53,063 nt of DNA. Source: Chryseobacterium gleum (GTDB lineage: Bacteria > Bacteroidota > Bacteroidia > Flavobacteriales_D > Sanyastnellaceae). The notes below the pieces were generated by a model. It searched no databases. It was not told where the DNA came from and worked only from the letters and a program-made list of their open reading frames with translations. Made by a program: the position numbers and the translations under genes. The stretch covers positions 1 through 53,063 of the forward strand of contig CAMCHP010000011.1 in the NCBI GenBank assembly GCA_945874695.1, read 5' to 3'. Shown here one piece after another: positions 41,411 to 49,779 of this stretch; position 1 is the stretch's first letter; the number at the start of each line of letters is the position of its first letter.

Positions 41411-42217
41411 GTGCTTGGTTCGACATTTGCTTTGTTGATTCTTGCTTTCATCGCATACCAAATCTGGTATTTTCAGAAGAAGAAAAACGAGCAAATTCGA
41501 AAATATACACTGAAGAACTTCCCGGCGGCATGGAAAACCTCCTTGCGTCGGGAAGTTCTCTTTTATAACGAGCTCAGCGTCGAAGAGCAGCGACGATTCG
41601 AAAAACTGATTTTGCAATTCCTTGCACATTGTAAAATTCAAGGTATTCAAACCGCCATAACCGACCTCGATCGATTGTTAATTGCCTCTGCTGCGGTGAT
41701 CCCCATCTTTCACCTCAATTATCAATTCGGCAAACAACTCTATCCGAACCTCGACACGGTACTCCTTTACCCAACCCACTTCACGACAGACTATCAAATT
41801 GAAGGTAAAAATCGCAAGGTACTGGGCATGGTTGGCAATCGCGAACTCAACCGCGGAATGATCCTCTCACGTCCCAGTTTGATCAGCGGATTTAAACTAA
41901 GTCGCGACGGGCGCAACACAGCAATCCACGAATTCATTCACCTCATAGATGCATGGGATGGCAGCATTGACGGAATTCCTGAAGCACTTATGCAGCAGCC
42001 TGCGGTTGGTCCTTGGCTTGAATTAATTAAACTTAAAACACTGGAAATCAACAAAAATAAATGTGACATTGATCCGTACGCAAGCACCAAACCTGCTGAA
42101 TTTCTAGCAGTGACGGCTGAGCTCTATTTTGAGAATCCGCAACGCATGATCAAGAAACATCCCCGGCTCTATTCCTTTTTCCGTAAGACCTTTCTGAAAG
42201 AAACCCACAAAGATTAA
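41411..42217 (+). CDS. mtfA: MtfA-like M90 zinc metallopeptidase
   Basis: Membrane-anchored metalloprotein of 268 residues: an N-terminal hydrophobic segment (about 4-20) then the MtfA/DUF980 fold (LRREVLFYNELSVEEQRRFEKLI; zinc motif HEFIH 173-177; distal Glu in PAEFLAVTAELYFE). In E. coli MtfA is cytosolic, binds the repressor Mlc, and is a peptidase in vitro; here the membrane segment places it at the membrane, as in other Bacteroidota. The start is GTG at 41411, 8 bases after the FKBP stop. Mlc is not seen nearby, so the glucose-regulation role is not implied. Confidence 0.92.
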   Translation: MLGSTFALLILAFIAYQIWYFQKKKNEQIRKYTLKNFPAAWKTSLRREVLFYNELSVEEQRRFEKLILQFLAHCKIQGIQTAITDLDRLLIASAAVIPIFHLNYQFGKQLYPNLDTVLLYPTHFTTDYQIEGKNRKVLGMVGNRELNRGMILSRPSLISGFKLSRDGRNTAIHEFIHLIDAWDGSIDGIPEALMQQPAVGPWLELIKLKTLEINKNKCDIDPYASTKPAEFLAVTAELYFENPQRMIKKHPRLYSFFRKTFLKETHKD

Positions 42218-42290
42218 CATTGATGCGATTTCTGTAACCCTGCCCCCGCGTTTGAAGTAAAACGACCTCAGACAGTGAAAGCAGATTACA

Positions 42291-45200
42291 ATGAAATCGA
42301 CAACTATCCTCCTCAGCTTATTGGTTCTAGCGGGCATTTCGAAGCTCAATGCTCAAACCTCTGGCGAACCGTGCGGCTCAACCGCTGTGCATACCAGAAA
42401 GCTTGAAACCGATACCGTTTATCACCGGTCTTGGTTCAACATGGAGCAACGTTTGCATGCCATGCAACAAGTCGAATCAGAGCGCAGCGATGAAATATTC
42501 ACCATTCCCGTTGTTGTTCACATCATTCATACTGGTCAGAACATTGGCATGGGAGCCAACATTACCGACGAACAAATCGCAAGCGCGATTACGGCCTTGA
42601 ACGAGGATTTCCGAAAGCTGGAAGGAAGCAATGGCGACGGGGATGGCGTCGATGTAGGTTTAGAATTCTGCCTCGCAAGCCGAGATCCCAACGGCAATCC
42701 TACCACAGGCATTAACCGTGTAAACGGTAGCTCTGTACCGCTGTACGAAACACAAGGCATTGCAGCAACGGGCAGTTTAGGTGCCGATGAAGTTGCTGTG
42801 AAATCGCTCTCGGTTTGGCCACGCGCAAGCTATTTGAACATTTGGGTAGTTACTGAAATCGAAGATAACAACGCTGTTAATGGAATCCAAGGATACGCAT
42901 ACTTTCCTGTAAACAATGTCGTTGATGGTATTGTGATCTTGTACAATGCCTTTGGTACAATTGGGAATGTCAAACCCAATACTTCCATGAACAGAACCCT
43001 GACCCATGAGGTAGGGCATTACCTCGGTCTTTATCACACCTTTCATTCCACCTCCACTTGCAGCGCTGAAGTAAGCTGTACAACCCAAGGTGACCGGGTT
43101 TGCGATACACCACCTACCATAACCGCAGGCAGTTGCAACTCCCCAGCTTGCTCAGGAACACAGCAAGTAGAGAACTACATGGACTACACGGCGGAGTGGT
43201 GTCGCAACATGTTTACCGAAGGACAAAAAACGCGCATGCGAAACACACTACTTACCCAGCGTGAGAGTATAACTGAATCACTCGGATGCATGGCCGTTAC
43301 CGCCATTGACGCCGGAATTGTCAGCATCAATCAACCTACAGGAATCTTCTGCAATGGTTCAATAACCCCTTCGGTACGATTAACGAATTACGGAAGCACA
43401 ACCCTCACATCGTGCACCATCCACTACAACGTCGACAACATGAGCACGAGCACCTTCAATTGGTCAGGTTCTTTGGCGGCGGCACAATCAACAAATGTCA
43501 CATTGACAACGCTGAACACTTCTGCAGGTGAACATGAGTTTGCCGCTTGGACGAGCAGTCCTAATGGTACGAACGACGAAAATCAATCGAATAATGAAGC
43601 CTTTTCAAACTTCACCGTTTCTTCCGGGGCAACGGTGTCACTAAATATCACGGTAGACTTTTTTGGAGCGGAAACAACGTGGGCCATTGAACAAAATGGA
43701 ACAGTACTCTTTAACGGTGGGCCGTATGTTAATAACCAACAAGGCACTACCTTCTCGGAAAGCCTTTGTTTAGAGGCTGGTTGCTACACACTTTGGATCT
43801 ATGACAGCTACGGCGACGGCATGAGTTTCACCAACGGCAATTACCAATTGGTCAACAGTGACGGTTTGGTGCTTGCAAATGGAAGCGGCAACTTCGGACT
43901 TTCTGCTGAGCATGCATTCTGTGTGGATGCACCCGAAGTTGTGCTTCCCGATCCGCCCGTTGCTGCATTTGCTGCAACGACAGTTTCCGCCTGTGGCAGC
44001 TTAACCACTACTTTCGTAAACAACACGACCGGTGCGCCTACAAGCTTCAGCTGGAGCTTCCCCGGAGGTACACCATCAAGTTATGCAGGACAAACGCCGC
44101 CAACCATCTCATACAGCGCACCTGGAACATACAGCGTATCGTTGACGGCCGCTAACGAAGGCGGCAGCAACACAGCAACACAGGCCCAATTTATCACCGT
44201 ACACCCGAATCCAACGGTTTCCATCGCATCAACACAACCTGCATGCAATGGACAAACTAACGGCGCCCTTGTCGCATCTGTATCTGGCAACGGCCCCTTC
44301 AACTACACTTGGAGCAATGGCGCATCAACCGCAAACATTCAAAACCTCGGTGCCGGCAACTACACCGTAACCGTCACAGGAGCCAATGGATGTACAGCTT
44401 CAAACCAAGCAACTCTAATCAATCCGCCGTCACTGAGTCTCACACTCTTCAAATCAGACATCACCTGCTTCGGCGATTCCAACGGTAGCGTCAGTGCAAC
44501 AGGCTCAGGCGGCACAGCACCATTATTGTACACATGGAGCAATGGGATGACAGGACAGTTCATCAGTGGATTACAGGCTGGAAGCTACACAGCAACCCTA
44601 AGCGATGGCAATAGCTGTACTGCTCAGGCATCAGTTCAAATTGTGCAGCCTTCTGAAATCATACTCAGCCTCACCAATAGCTCACCCGAAACCTGCGCAG
44701 GCAATGATGGAAGTATTTTGGTTAACGCAATGGGCGGAACAGGAAACGTCACCATTACTTGGAATACAGGAGTAACTGGTCAACACCTTACAAGTTTAAG
44801 CGAAGGTTATTATGTTGCAACAGCTACCGACAGCCAGGGCTGTTCAAAACAGCTGACCGTAGACCTTACGCTGGAGTGTGAAGATGCACCCGAATCAACC
44901 AAATTAGTAGAATCACAATGTGGTTCAACAGGCTTGGCTTTGAATGACGTGCTCTACTGCGATCCAATCTCGGGTGCCGAAATATACCAATGGTTGTTCT
45001 CAAACCCAGCTACTGGTTTCGAAGCCGAAGGCTTTTCTCTCGGAAACAACAGTTCATTCTTGCTTGAAAATGTCAACAACCTAGCCTATGGCATGAACAT
45101 TTCAGTAAAACTGCGCGTCCAACATCCAGGTAATGTCTGGTCTCCGTGGGGTGAGGCGTGCAGCATCGGAATGTTGACCGAAGTACCTGAAACATCGTTA

Positions 45201-45752
45201 AGCACTGCCGATTGTGCAGCCCAAACCATTTGGCCTGGGAATACCATTACCGCCAATGTTTCTGCCGGGGCGCACACCTACCAATGGGCTTTTGACGATG
45301 GAGTTGACGCCCATGTTTTCGAGACTTACCAAGCTTCGCTCATGCTGCCCTACGGTGAACCCCTCATTGAAGGCCAAACCTATTTAGTGAGTGTTCGTTC
45401 ACAAGTGGGCGAAATGTGGAGCGCTTGGGGCAATGAATGTGAACTGAAGTTTGGTGAAGCAGCATCTGTTGCTGAAAACCCAGCCAACGAATTGAGCATG
45501 AGCTGCTGGCCAAACCCAAACACCGGTGAAAATATTTTTATCCAATTCCGTAACCTTCCGATCGGAACCTCCGTATTAGAACTCGAGGTCTACGATCTAG
45601 GTGGAAAACTCATCGAAAACAAGTTACTATCTTCAGAAGCTCCGCAAGGAGTGCTTACAGTCCACTTCGACCGAAAACTTCAGTCGGGAATGTATTTCCT
45701 GCGCACCCATGCGAGTGGAGTAGTATTTGAAGAGAAGATTATCGTACAATGA
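42291..45752 (+). CDS. M43 (cytophagalysin/pappalysin) metallopeptidase with PKD, SprB-like repeats and T9SS domain
   Basis: Large secreted protease of 1153 residues. Signal peptide (LLSLLVLAGISKLNAQ), pro-segment, M43 catalytic domain with HEVGHYLGLYH (zinc ligands His239, 243, 249) and Met-turn YMDYT (Met297), then CARDB-like and other beta domains (about 345-550), a PKD domain (about 570-640), three SprB-like repeats (about 645-865; GNYTVTVTGANGC, SYTATLSDGNSC, YYVATATDSQGC), a region with two W-rich fibronectin-like repeats (about 880-1060), and a type A T9SS domain (SCWPNPNTGENIFI to EEKIIVQ). It probably cleaves extracellular protein for growth. Confidence 0.94.
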   Translation: MKSTTILLSLLVLAGISKLNAQTSGEPCGSTAVHTRKLETDTVYHRSWFNMEQRLHAMQQVESERSDEIFTIPVVVHIIHTGQNIGMGANITDEQIASAITALNEDFRKLEGSNGDGDGVDVGLEFCLASRDPNGNPTTGINRVNGSSVPLYETQGIAATGSLGADEVAVKSLSVWPRASYLNIWVVTEIEDNNAVNGIQGYAYFPVNNVVDGIVILYNAFGTIGNVKPNTSMNRTLTHEVGHYLGLYHTFHSTSTCSAEVSCTTQGDRVCDTPPTITAGSCNSPACSGTQQVENYMDYTAEWCRNMFTEGQKTRMRNTLLTQRESITESLGCMAVTAIDAGIVSINQPTGIFCNGSITPSVRLTNYGSTTLTSCTIHYNVDNMSTSTFNWSGSLAAAQSTNVTLTTLNTSAGEHEFAAWTSSPNGTNDENQSNNEAFSNFTVSSGATVSLNITVDFFGAETTWAIEQNGTVLFNGGPYVNNQQGTTFSESLCLEAGCYTLWIYDSYGDGMSFTNGNYQLVNSDGLVLANGSGNFGLSAEHAFCVDAPEVVLPDPPVAAFAATTVSACGSLTTTFVNNTTGAPTSFSWSFPGGTPSSYAGQTPPTISYSAPGTYSVSLTAANEGGSNTATQAQFITVHPNPTVSIASTQPACNGQTNGALVASVSGNGPFNYTWSNGASTANIQNLGAGNYTVTVTGANGCTASNQATLINPPSLSLTLFKSDITCFGDSNGSVSATGSGGTAPLLYTWSNGMTGQFISGLQAGSYTATLSDGNSCTAQASVQIVQPSEIILSLTNSSPETCAGNDGSILVNAMGGTGNVTITWNTGVTGQHLTSLSEGYYVATATDSQGCSKQLTVDLTLECEDAPESTKLVESQCGSTGLALNDVLYCDPISGAEIYQWLFSNPATGFEAEGFSLGNNSSFLLENVNNLAYGMNISVKLRVQHPGNVWSPWGEACSIGMLTEVPETSLSTADCAAQTIWPGNTITANVSAGAHTYQWAFDDGVDAHVFETYQASLMLPYGEPLIEGQTYLVSVRSQVGEMWSAWGNECELKFGEAASVAENPANELSMSCWPNPNTGENIFIQFRNLPIGTSVLELEVYDLGGKLIENKLLSSEAPQGVLTVHFDRKLQSGMYFLRTHASGVVFEEKIIVQ

Positions 45753-45789
45753 TATAGGGTGGAGACCAATTTACTTGGTCAATTGAAAG

Positions 45790-45811
45790 GCCCGTCTCTT
45801 AGGAGGCGGGC
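45790..45811. terminator. Terminator between the M43 and SRPBCC genes
   Basis: Stem GCCCGTCTC / GAGGCGGGC (9 bp with one G-T pair) and a 4-base loop, followed by four T on the + strand and preceded by AAAG. It serves two convergent genes. Confidence 0.75.
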
Positions 45812-45820
45812 TTTTCGCAT

Positions 45821-46477
45821 TTATTGACCTGGCATCGGAATCGAATCAACGCGCAGCGAGTCAATCCGCAGCGAGTCAACCTGAAGCGAATCTAGAACCA
45901 GTCCATCTAAGTCAAAATCTAACTCAATCTCCTGAAAGCGCATCGGTTCCCTTTCGACTCGGCGTTTTAATGTTGCCAAACCTTCTTCATAATCGGCATT
46001 GATCCTATTCACTGCATCCATCAAAACCAAAAAACCACGAAACAGATAGGCAACTTCACCCCCATCCATCGTCCATTCAACAATGGTTTCACCATCTAAC
46101 TCAGTCAAGTTGAAATGAGCATAGCTCGGCTGATCATACCCCGAAAATGTTAAGGCTGTAGATACCTTCTGGTTCGGTATCGCAGCGGTTATGCGCATGC
46201 TCCCGGTACCCATATCTTCACTGGTCCAAGACATTGTAGCGCCCGCGCCCATTGACGGTTCTGAAATTACATTCATTATGGTGCTGTCTTTATTCTGCCA
46301 CGGACTCCAAGCTTCCCACTCAGCAAAGTCAACAATCCAAGGGTAAACTTGATCTGCTTGAGCCTGAATGGTAATGGAACGCGAGGTTTTAATTGACGCT
46401 GGCGCGATAGCGCATAACACGAGCCAAGCGCCAAAGAGAATCACTGCCAAGAGCAGAATAACTTTTAGTACTTTCAT
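45821..46477 (-). CDS. SRPBCC (START-like) protein with repeat tail
   Basis: Protein of 218 residues: one N-terminal membrane anchor (VLKVILLLAVILFGAWLVLC), then an SRPBCC/polyketide-cyclase-like fold (about 30-165; SITIQAQADQVYPWIVDFAEWEAWSPW, MSWTSEDMGTGSM). The ligand is unknown. The C-terminal tail has tandem VDSLR-type pentapeptides (LDSLQ, VDSLR, IDSLR, VDSIP) encoded by four 15-base repeats (45842-45901). Start at 46477 gives a compact anchor; an earlier in-frame ATG at 46501 adds 8 residues. Confidence 0.8.
   Translation of the reverse strand: MKVLKVILLLAVILFGAWLVLCAIAPASIKTSRSITIQAQADQVYPWIVDFAEWEAWSPWQNKDSTIMNVISEPSMGAGATMSWTSEDMGTGSMRITAAIPNQKVSTALTFSGYDQPSYAHFNLTELDGETIVEWTMDGGEVAYLFRGFLVLMDAVNRINADYEEGLATLKRRVEREPMRFQEIELDFDLDGLVLDSLQVDSLRIDSLRVDSIPMPGQ
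45842..45901 (-). repeat. Tandem 15-base repeat in the SRPBCC tail
   Basis: Four consecutive 15-base units, each beginning CGA(A/G)TC on the + strand. They encode LDSLQ/VDSLR/IDSLR/VDS. Prone to slip-strand length change in multiples of five residues. Confidence 0.7.
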
Positions 46478-46541
46478 GATCGCAAGGGTTTCGGTGTTCA
46501 ACGAAGATAGTAATATCTTGCAGACTCAAAATTTCAGCATC

Positions 46542-48059
46542 ATGCCATTGATTACGAACGACGCCGTAGTACTCGGACTCTTAGTTGTAACCCTAGCCGT
46601 TATCTTTTATACGTCTTCACACCAGCGTTTTCAAAAACTCTACAAGTACGTTCCGGCACTTCTCTTGTGCTACTTTGTGCCTGCGTTATACAACAGCTAT
46701 GGACTGGTCGATGGTGAAGCTTCATCCTTGTATAAAATTGCATCGGGCTACCTTTTGCCCGCCAGCTTGGTGCTGCTTTGCTTGAGCATCGACCTCAAAG
46801 GCATTATCAATTTGGGCCCAAAAGCCTTGATCATGTTCTTTACGGCAACCTTTGGAATTATCATTGGAGGCCCCATCGCCTTGTTCTTTGTGGCTCAAAT
46901 TCAACCGCAATTACTGCAGCCTGAGGCAACGATCGCATCAATTGAAGGTGGAAATGGCCGATGGATGGCAACCTTAGAATCGTCGAATGTTGTTTCAACC
47001 AGCGATGTCTTACTTTACAACGATGCCATTAAATTGATGGCTGATAGTGTGGTTTCAAGCACTTTTAATGAAGCAAAAGCACACTATGTAACAGTAGTTG
47101 AACTGGCCTTTCCGGAGGGTCAGACCAACGAAAACGTACAATTAAGCGCCGGAACCAAACTGACCAACATGAATAGTGAGTTTTGGCGCGGCTTATCAAC
47201 CATTTCTGGGAGCTGGATCGGCGGTGGTGCAAATCAAACAGCACTCAAGGAAATCAGCGACACGCCGACCACGCAGTTCTCTGCAATGGTAATTGTCGAC
47301 GTGTTTGTTGCCAATATCTGGATGGCTTTCTTACTCATCGGGGCAGGCATGGCCGTTGCGCTCGACCGCCGTTTGAAGGCTGACAACAGTGCCATTGATG
47401 CCTTGCGTAAAAAAGTCGAACACTACCAAGCTTCAACCGCGCGGGTGGCCTCATTCAGCGATTTGGCCATCATCCTTGCGTTTGGTTTTGGAGGTGTTGC
47501 CCTTTCCCACCTCATTGCCGATTGGGCGGCTCCCGGCATTGAAACCTATTTTGCGGGCGTCAAAGCAAATAATCCCGACTCTTTTGTAGCCTACCTGAGC
47601 TCTTTGGAGACCAAATTCTTTTGGATCATCATTGTAGCCACTTTTGTCGGAATCGGCCTCTCATTTACCAAAGCCCGAACCTACGAAGGTGCTGGTGCCT
47701 CAAAAGTAGGCAGTGTTTTACTTTACGTTCTTGTCGCTACAATTGGCATGAAAATGAATATTGTCGAACTGTACGAGAATTGGGGCAAATACTGGCCTGT
47801 TATTTTGATTGGCTTGATTTGGATGGTTGTTCACATCACGGTTTTACTTATCGTCGCCAAGGTCATCAAAGCGCCATTCTTCTTCGTAGCCGTGGGCAGT
47901 CAAGCCAATGTAGGAGGCGCTGCTTCAGCACCAATTGTTGCTTCTGCATTTTCACCATCACTGGCTCCTGTAGGTGTACTTTTGGCTGTTTTAGGCTATG
48001 CAGTCGGCACCGTAGGCGCCATTTTGTCAATGGAACTTATGCACGCGCTCTATCTCTAA
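46542..48059 (+). CDS. DUF819 family membrane protein
   Basis: Polytopic membrane protein of 505 residues with about eleven hydrophobic segments, matching DUF819 (YjcL-like), a family of unknown transport role. Conserved features include STISGSWIGGGANQTALKEI at about 230 and VAVGSQANVGGAASAPIVA near the C terminus, suggesting a duplicated carrier fold with broken helices. A large soluble loop (about 125-220) is unusual-looking but common in the family. Start at 46542; the open frame upstream (46368) overlaps the SRPBCC gene on the other strand and lacks conservation. A deacetylase gene follows 6 bases later. Confidence 0.9.
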   Translation: MPLITNDAVVLGLLVVTLAVIFYTSSHQRFQKLYKYVPALLLCYFVPALYNSYGLVDGEASSLYKIASGYLLPASLVLLCLSIDLKGIINLGPKALIMFFTATFGIIIGGPIALFFVAQIQPQLLQPEATIASIEGGNGRWMATLESSNVVSTSDVLLYNDAIKLMADSVVSSTFNEAKAHYVTVVELAFPEGQTNENVQLSAGTKLTNMNSEFWRGLSTISGSWIGGGANQTALKEISDTPTTQFSAMVIVDVFVANIWMAFLLIGAGMAVALDRRLKADNSAIDALRKKVEHYQASTARVASFSDLAIILAFGFGGVALSHLIADWAAPGIETYFAGVKANNPDSFVAYLSSLETKFFWIIIVATFVGIGLSFTKARTYEGAGASKVGSVLLYVLVATIGMKMNIVELYENWGKYWPVILIGLIWMVVHITVLLIVAKVIKAPFFFVAVGSQANVGGAASAPIVASAFSPSLAPVGVLLAVLGYAVGTVGAILSMELMHALYL

Positions 48060-48065
48060 GGCGCC

Positions 48066-48968
48066 ATGCTCCAAATCGCTTGGCATGCTTGCTATGCCCA
48101 TCCACTGCCTGAAACGCATCGTTTTCCGATGCTCAAATATGAGCTCATCCCCGAACAATTGTTGCACGAGGGAAGCATTACCGCATCGAACCTTTTCGAG
48201 CCGAATCCGCTAAGTGAATCTGCGATCCTAAATACGCACGACCCTTCGTATTGGTATAAACTAAAAAATCTTGCCCTCACTCCACAAGAGATACGGCGTA
48301 CCGGTTTTCCCCTGAGTCAAGCGCTGGTAGATCGAGAGCGCATCATAATGCATGGCACGGTGATGTGCGCTGAGTTGGCCATTCAACACGGAATAGCCCT
48401 GAACATTGCTGGAGGCACACACCACGCGTATACCGACCGCGGTGAAGGATTTTGCTTACTCAATGACCTCGCACTCGCCGCGCATCACCTCTTGCGCAAT
48501 CATGGCTTTGAACGCATCTTAATCATCGACCTCGACGTGCACCAAGGCAATGGCACCGCGCAGATCTTTGCAAATGACGCACGGGTGTTCACCTTCTCAA
48601 TGCATGGCGAAAAAAACTACCCCATGCACAAAGAACAAAGCGACCTCGATATCGCCCTACCTGACGGCATTGACGATGCAGCTTACCTAAAAATATTGGG
48701 TGAAGCCCTTCCAAAGTTATTTGATCAGTTTGAGCCGCAGTTTGTGCTCTACCAGTCGGGCGTCGATATCTTAGCGACTGATAAATTAGGACGATTGGGC
48801 ATCACGATTTCAGGTTGCAGATCGCGCGATCGCATGGTATTCGCGCATTGCCAACGCCACGGTGTTCCGCTTGTTTGTGCCATGGGGGGCGGATATTCAC
48901 CTGACATTCGGCAAATTGTCGAGGCCCATGCCAATACCTTTCGCTTGGCCCAAGAAATGTACTTCTAA
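48066..48968 (+). CDS. Histone deacetylase superfamily (AcuC-like) hydrolase
   Basis: Zinc-dependent deacetylase of 300 residues. Conserved blocks: GGTHHAYTDRGEGFCLLND (catalytic His pair), DLDVHQGNGTAQIF (zinc-binding Asp/His), SQ..SGVD near 225, and GGGYSPD near 280. In bacteria such enzymes remove acetyl groups from small molecules (polyamines, acetoin-type) or proteins; the substrate is unknown. Located 6 bases after the DUF819 stop, so probably cotranscribed, and convergent with ribA (7-base gap). Confidence 0.93.
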   Translation: MLQIAWHACYAHPLPETHRFPMLKYELIPEQLLHEGSITASNLFEPNPLSESAILNTHDPSYWYKLKNLALTPQEIRRTGFPLSQALVDRERIIMHGTVMCAELAIQHGIALNIAGGTHHAYTDRGEGFCLLNDLALAAHHLLRNHGFERILIIDLDVHQGNGTAQIFANDARVFTFSMHGEKNYPMHKEQSDLDIALPDGIDDAAYLKILGEALPKLFDQFEPQFVLYQSGVDILATDKLGRLGITISGCRSRDRMVFAHCQRHGVPLVCAMGGGYSPDIRQIVEAHANTFRLAQEMYF

Positions 48969-48975
48969 ATTAATT

Positions 48976-49563
48976 CTACTTAATGAGGCGAAGAAAATGC
49001 CCCATGTCTTGTCGCTTGGTTCGCAGGTAGGACGCATTTTCAGTATGCGGCTCAATTTCAATTGAAACCCGTTCTAAAACCTCAATACCCGTTTCTTTAA
49101 AAGCATCCACTTTCTCCGGATTGTTGGTGTATAAACGTATCTGCGAAATACCCAAGGTTTTAAGAATGGCAATGGCAGGCTCATAATCACGCTCATCGGC
49201 ATGAAAGCCAAGTGCATGGTTGGCCTTGATCGTATCCAAGCCTTCATCTTGCAGATTGTATGCCTTGATTTTATTCACCAAACCAATGCCTCGCCCCTCT
49301 TGCCGCAAATAAATAAGCAAGCCGCCTGCTTGACCAAAGACATCCAATGCCGTATGCAACTGCTCGCCGCAATCGCATCGGCGGCTGCCAAACACATCTC
49401 CCGTCATACACTCTGAATGCACCCGCACATTCACCGAATCTTCGTTCGATGCAACCAAAGACCGCAATACAACATGCGGGAAATCATCAAATTCACTCTC
49501 AAATGCGAGCAAATCAAAGGTTCCAAAAGCGGTTGGGAGGCGAGTTTCTGCGAGTAACTTCAT
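48976..49563 (-). CDS. ribA: GTP cyclohydrolase II
   Basis: First enzyme of riboflavin synthesis: GTP to diaminohydroxy-ribosylaminopyrimidine phosphate, formate and pyrophosphate. Length 195 residues, standalone (no DHBP synthase domain fused). Zinc ligands Cys52, Cys63 and Cys65 (HSECMTGD, GSRRCDCGEQL) and the catalytic YLRQEGRGIGL motif are present. A TACCTTTG -7 motif lies 40 bases upstream (49603-49610). No FMN riboswitch-like sequence is seen in the short leader. The upstream gap holds the head-to-head hairpin pair (49662-49777). Confidence 0.97.
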   Translation of the reverse strand: MKLLAETRLPTAFGTFDLLAFESEFDDFPHVVLRSLVASNEDSVNVRVHSECMTGDVFGSRRCDCGEQLHTALDVFGQAGGLLIYLRQEGRGIGLVNKIKAYNLQDEGLDTIKANHALGFHADERDYEPAIAILKTLGISQIRLYTNNPEKVDAFKETGIEVLERVSIEIEPHTENASYLRTKRQDMGHFLRLIK

Positions 49564-49602
49564 GTCTAAGCCTTAACGCAAGGCATCAAAATATGTTCAC
49601 CG

Positions 49603-49610
49603 CAAAGGTA
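49603..49610 (-). promoter_or_regulatory. -7 promoter element of ribA
   Basis: TACCTTTG on the minus strand, full match, 39 bases before the ribA ATG. Confidence 0.55.
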
Positions 49611-49661
49611 GTTCTTATTTCCCGCATTGAATTCGGTGCGGCCGTCATCCTTGCAGGGTTG

Positions 49662-49687
49662 TTTTTTCTCTGCCTAACGGCAGGATG
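49662..49687 (-). repeat. Dispersed hairpin copy, left half of head-to-head pair
   Basis: TTTTTTCT, stem CTGCC, loop TAAC, stem GGCAG, GATGG. Stem differs from other copies at paired positions (CGGCC to CTGCC with GGCAG), so pairing is kept. Confidence 0.7.
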
Positions 49688-49754
49688 GTCGATGCCCTCC
49701 ACAGCCCGTGTAAATCACAGATTTTGTGAACCCCATTGGATGGGGTAATGTTCC

Positions 49755-49777
49755 CATCCGCCCGTTAGGGCGAAAAC
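49755..49777 (+). repeat. Dispersed hairpin copy, right half of head-to-head pair
   Basis: CATC, stem CGCCC, loop GTTA, stem GGGCG, AAAAC. It lies in the ribA-MFS gap, facing the copy at 49662, two bases before the MFS stop. Confidence 0.8.
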
Positions 49778-49779
49778 CC

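Noticed and set aside
46368-46541. N-terminal extension of the DUF819 protein
   Set aside because: Antisense to the SRPBCC gene, no conservation, and the membrane protein starts naturally at 46542.
49347-49748. 133-residue plus-strand frame opposite ribA
   Set aside because: It is antisense to a clear enzyme gene, and its only hydrophobic part (LFFLCLTAGW) is the hairpin-family copy.
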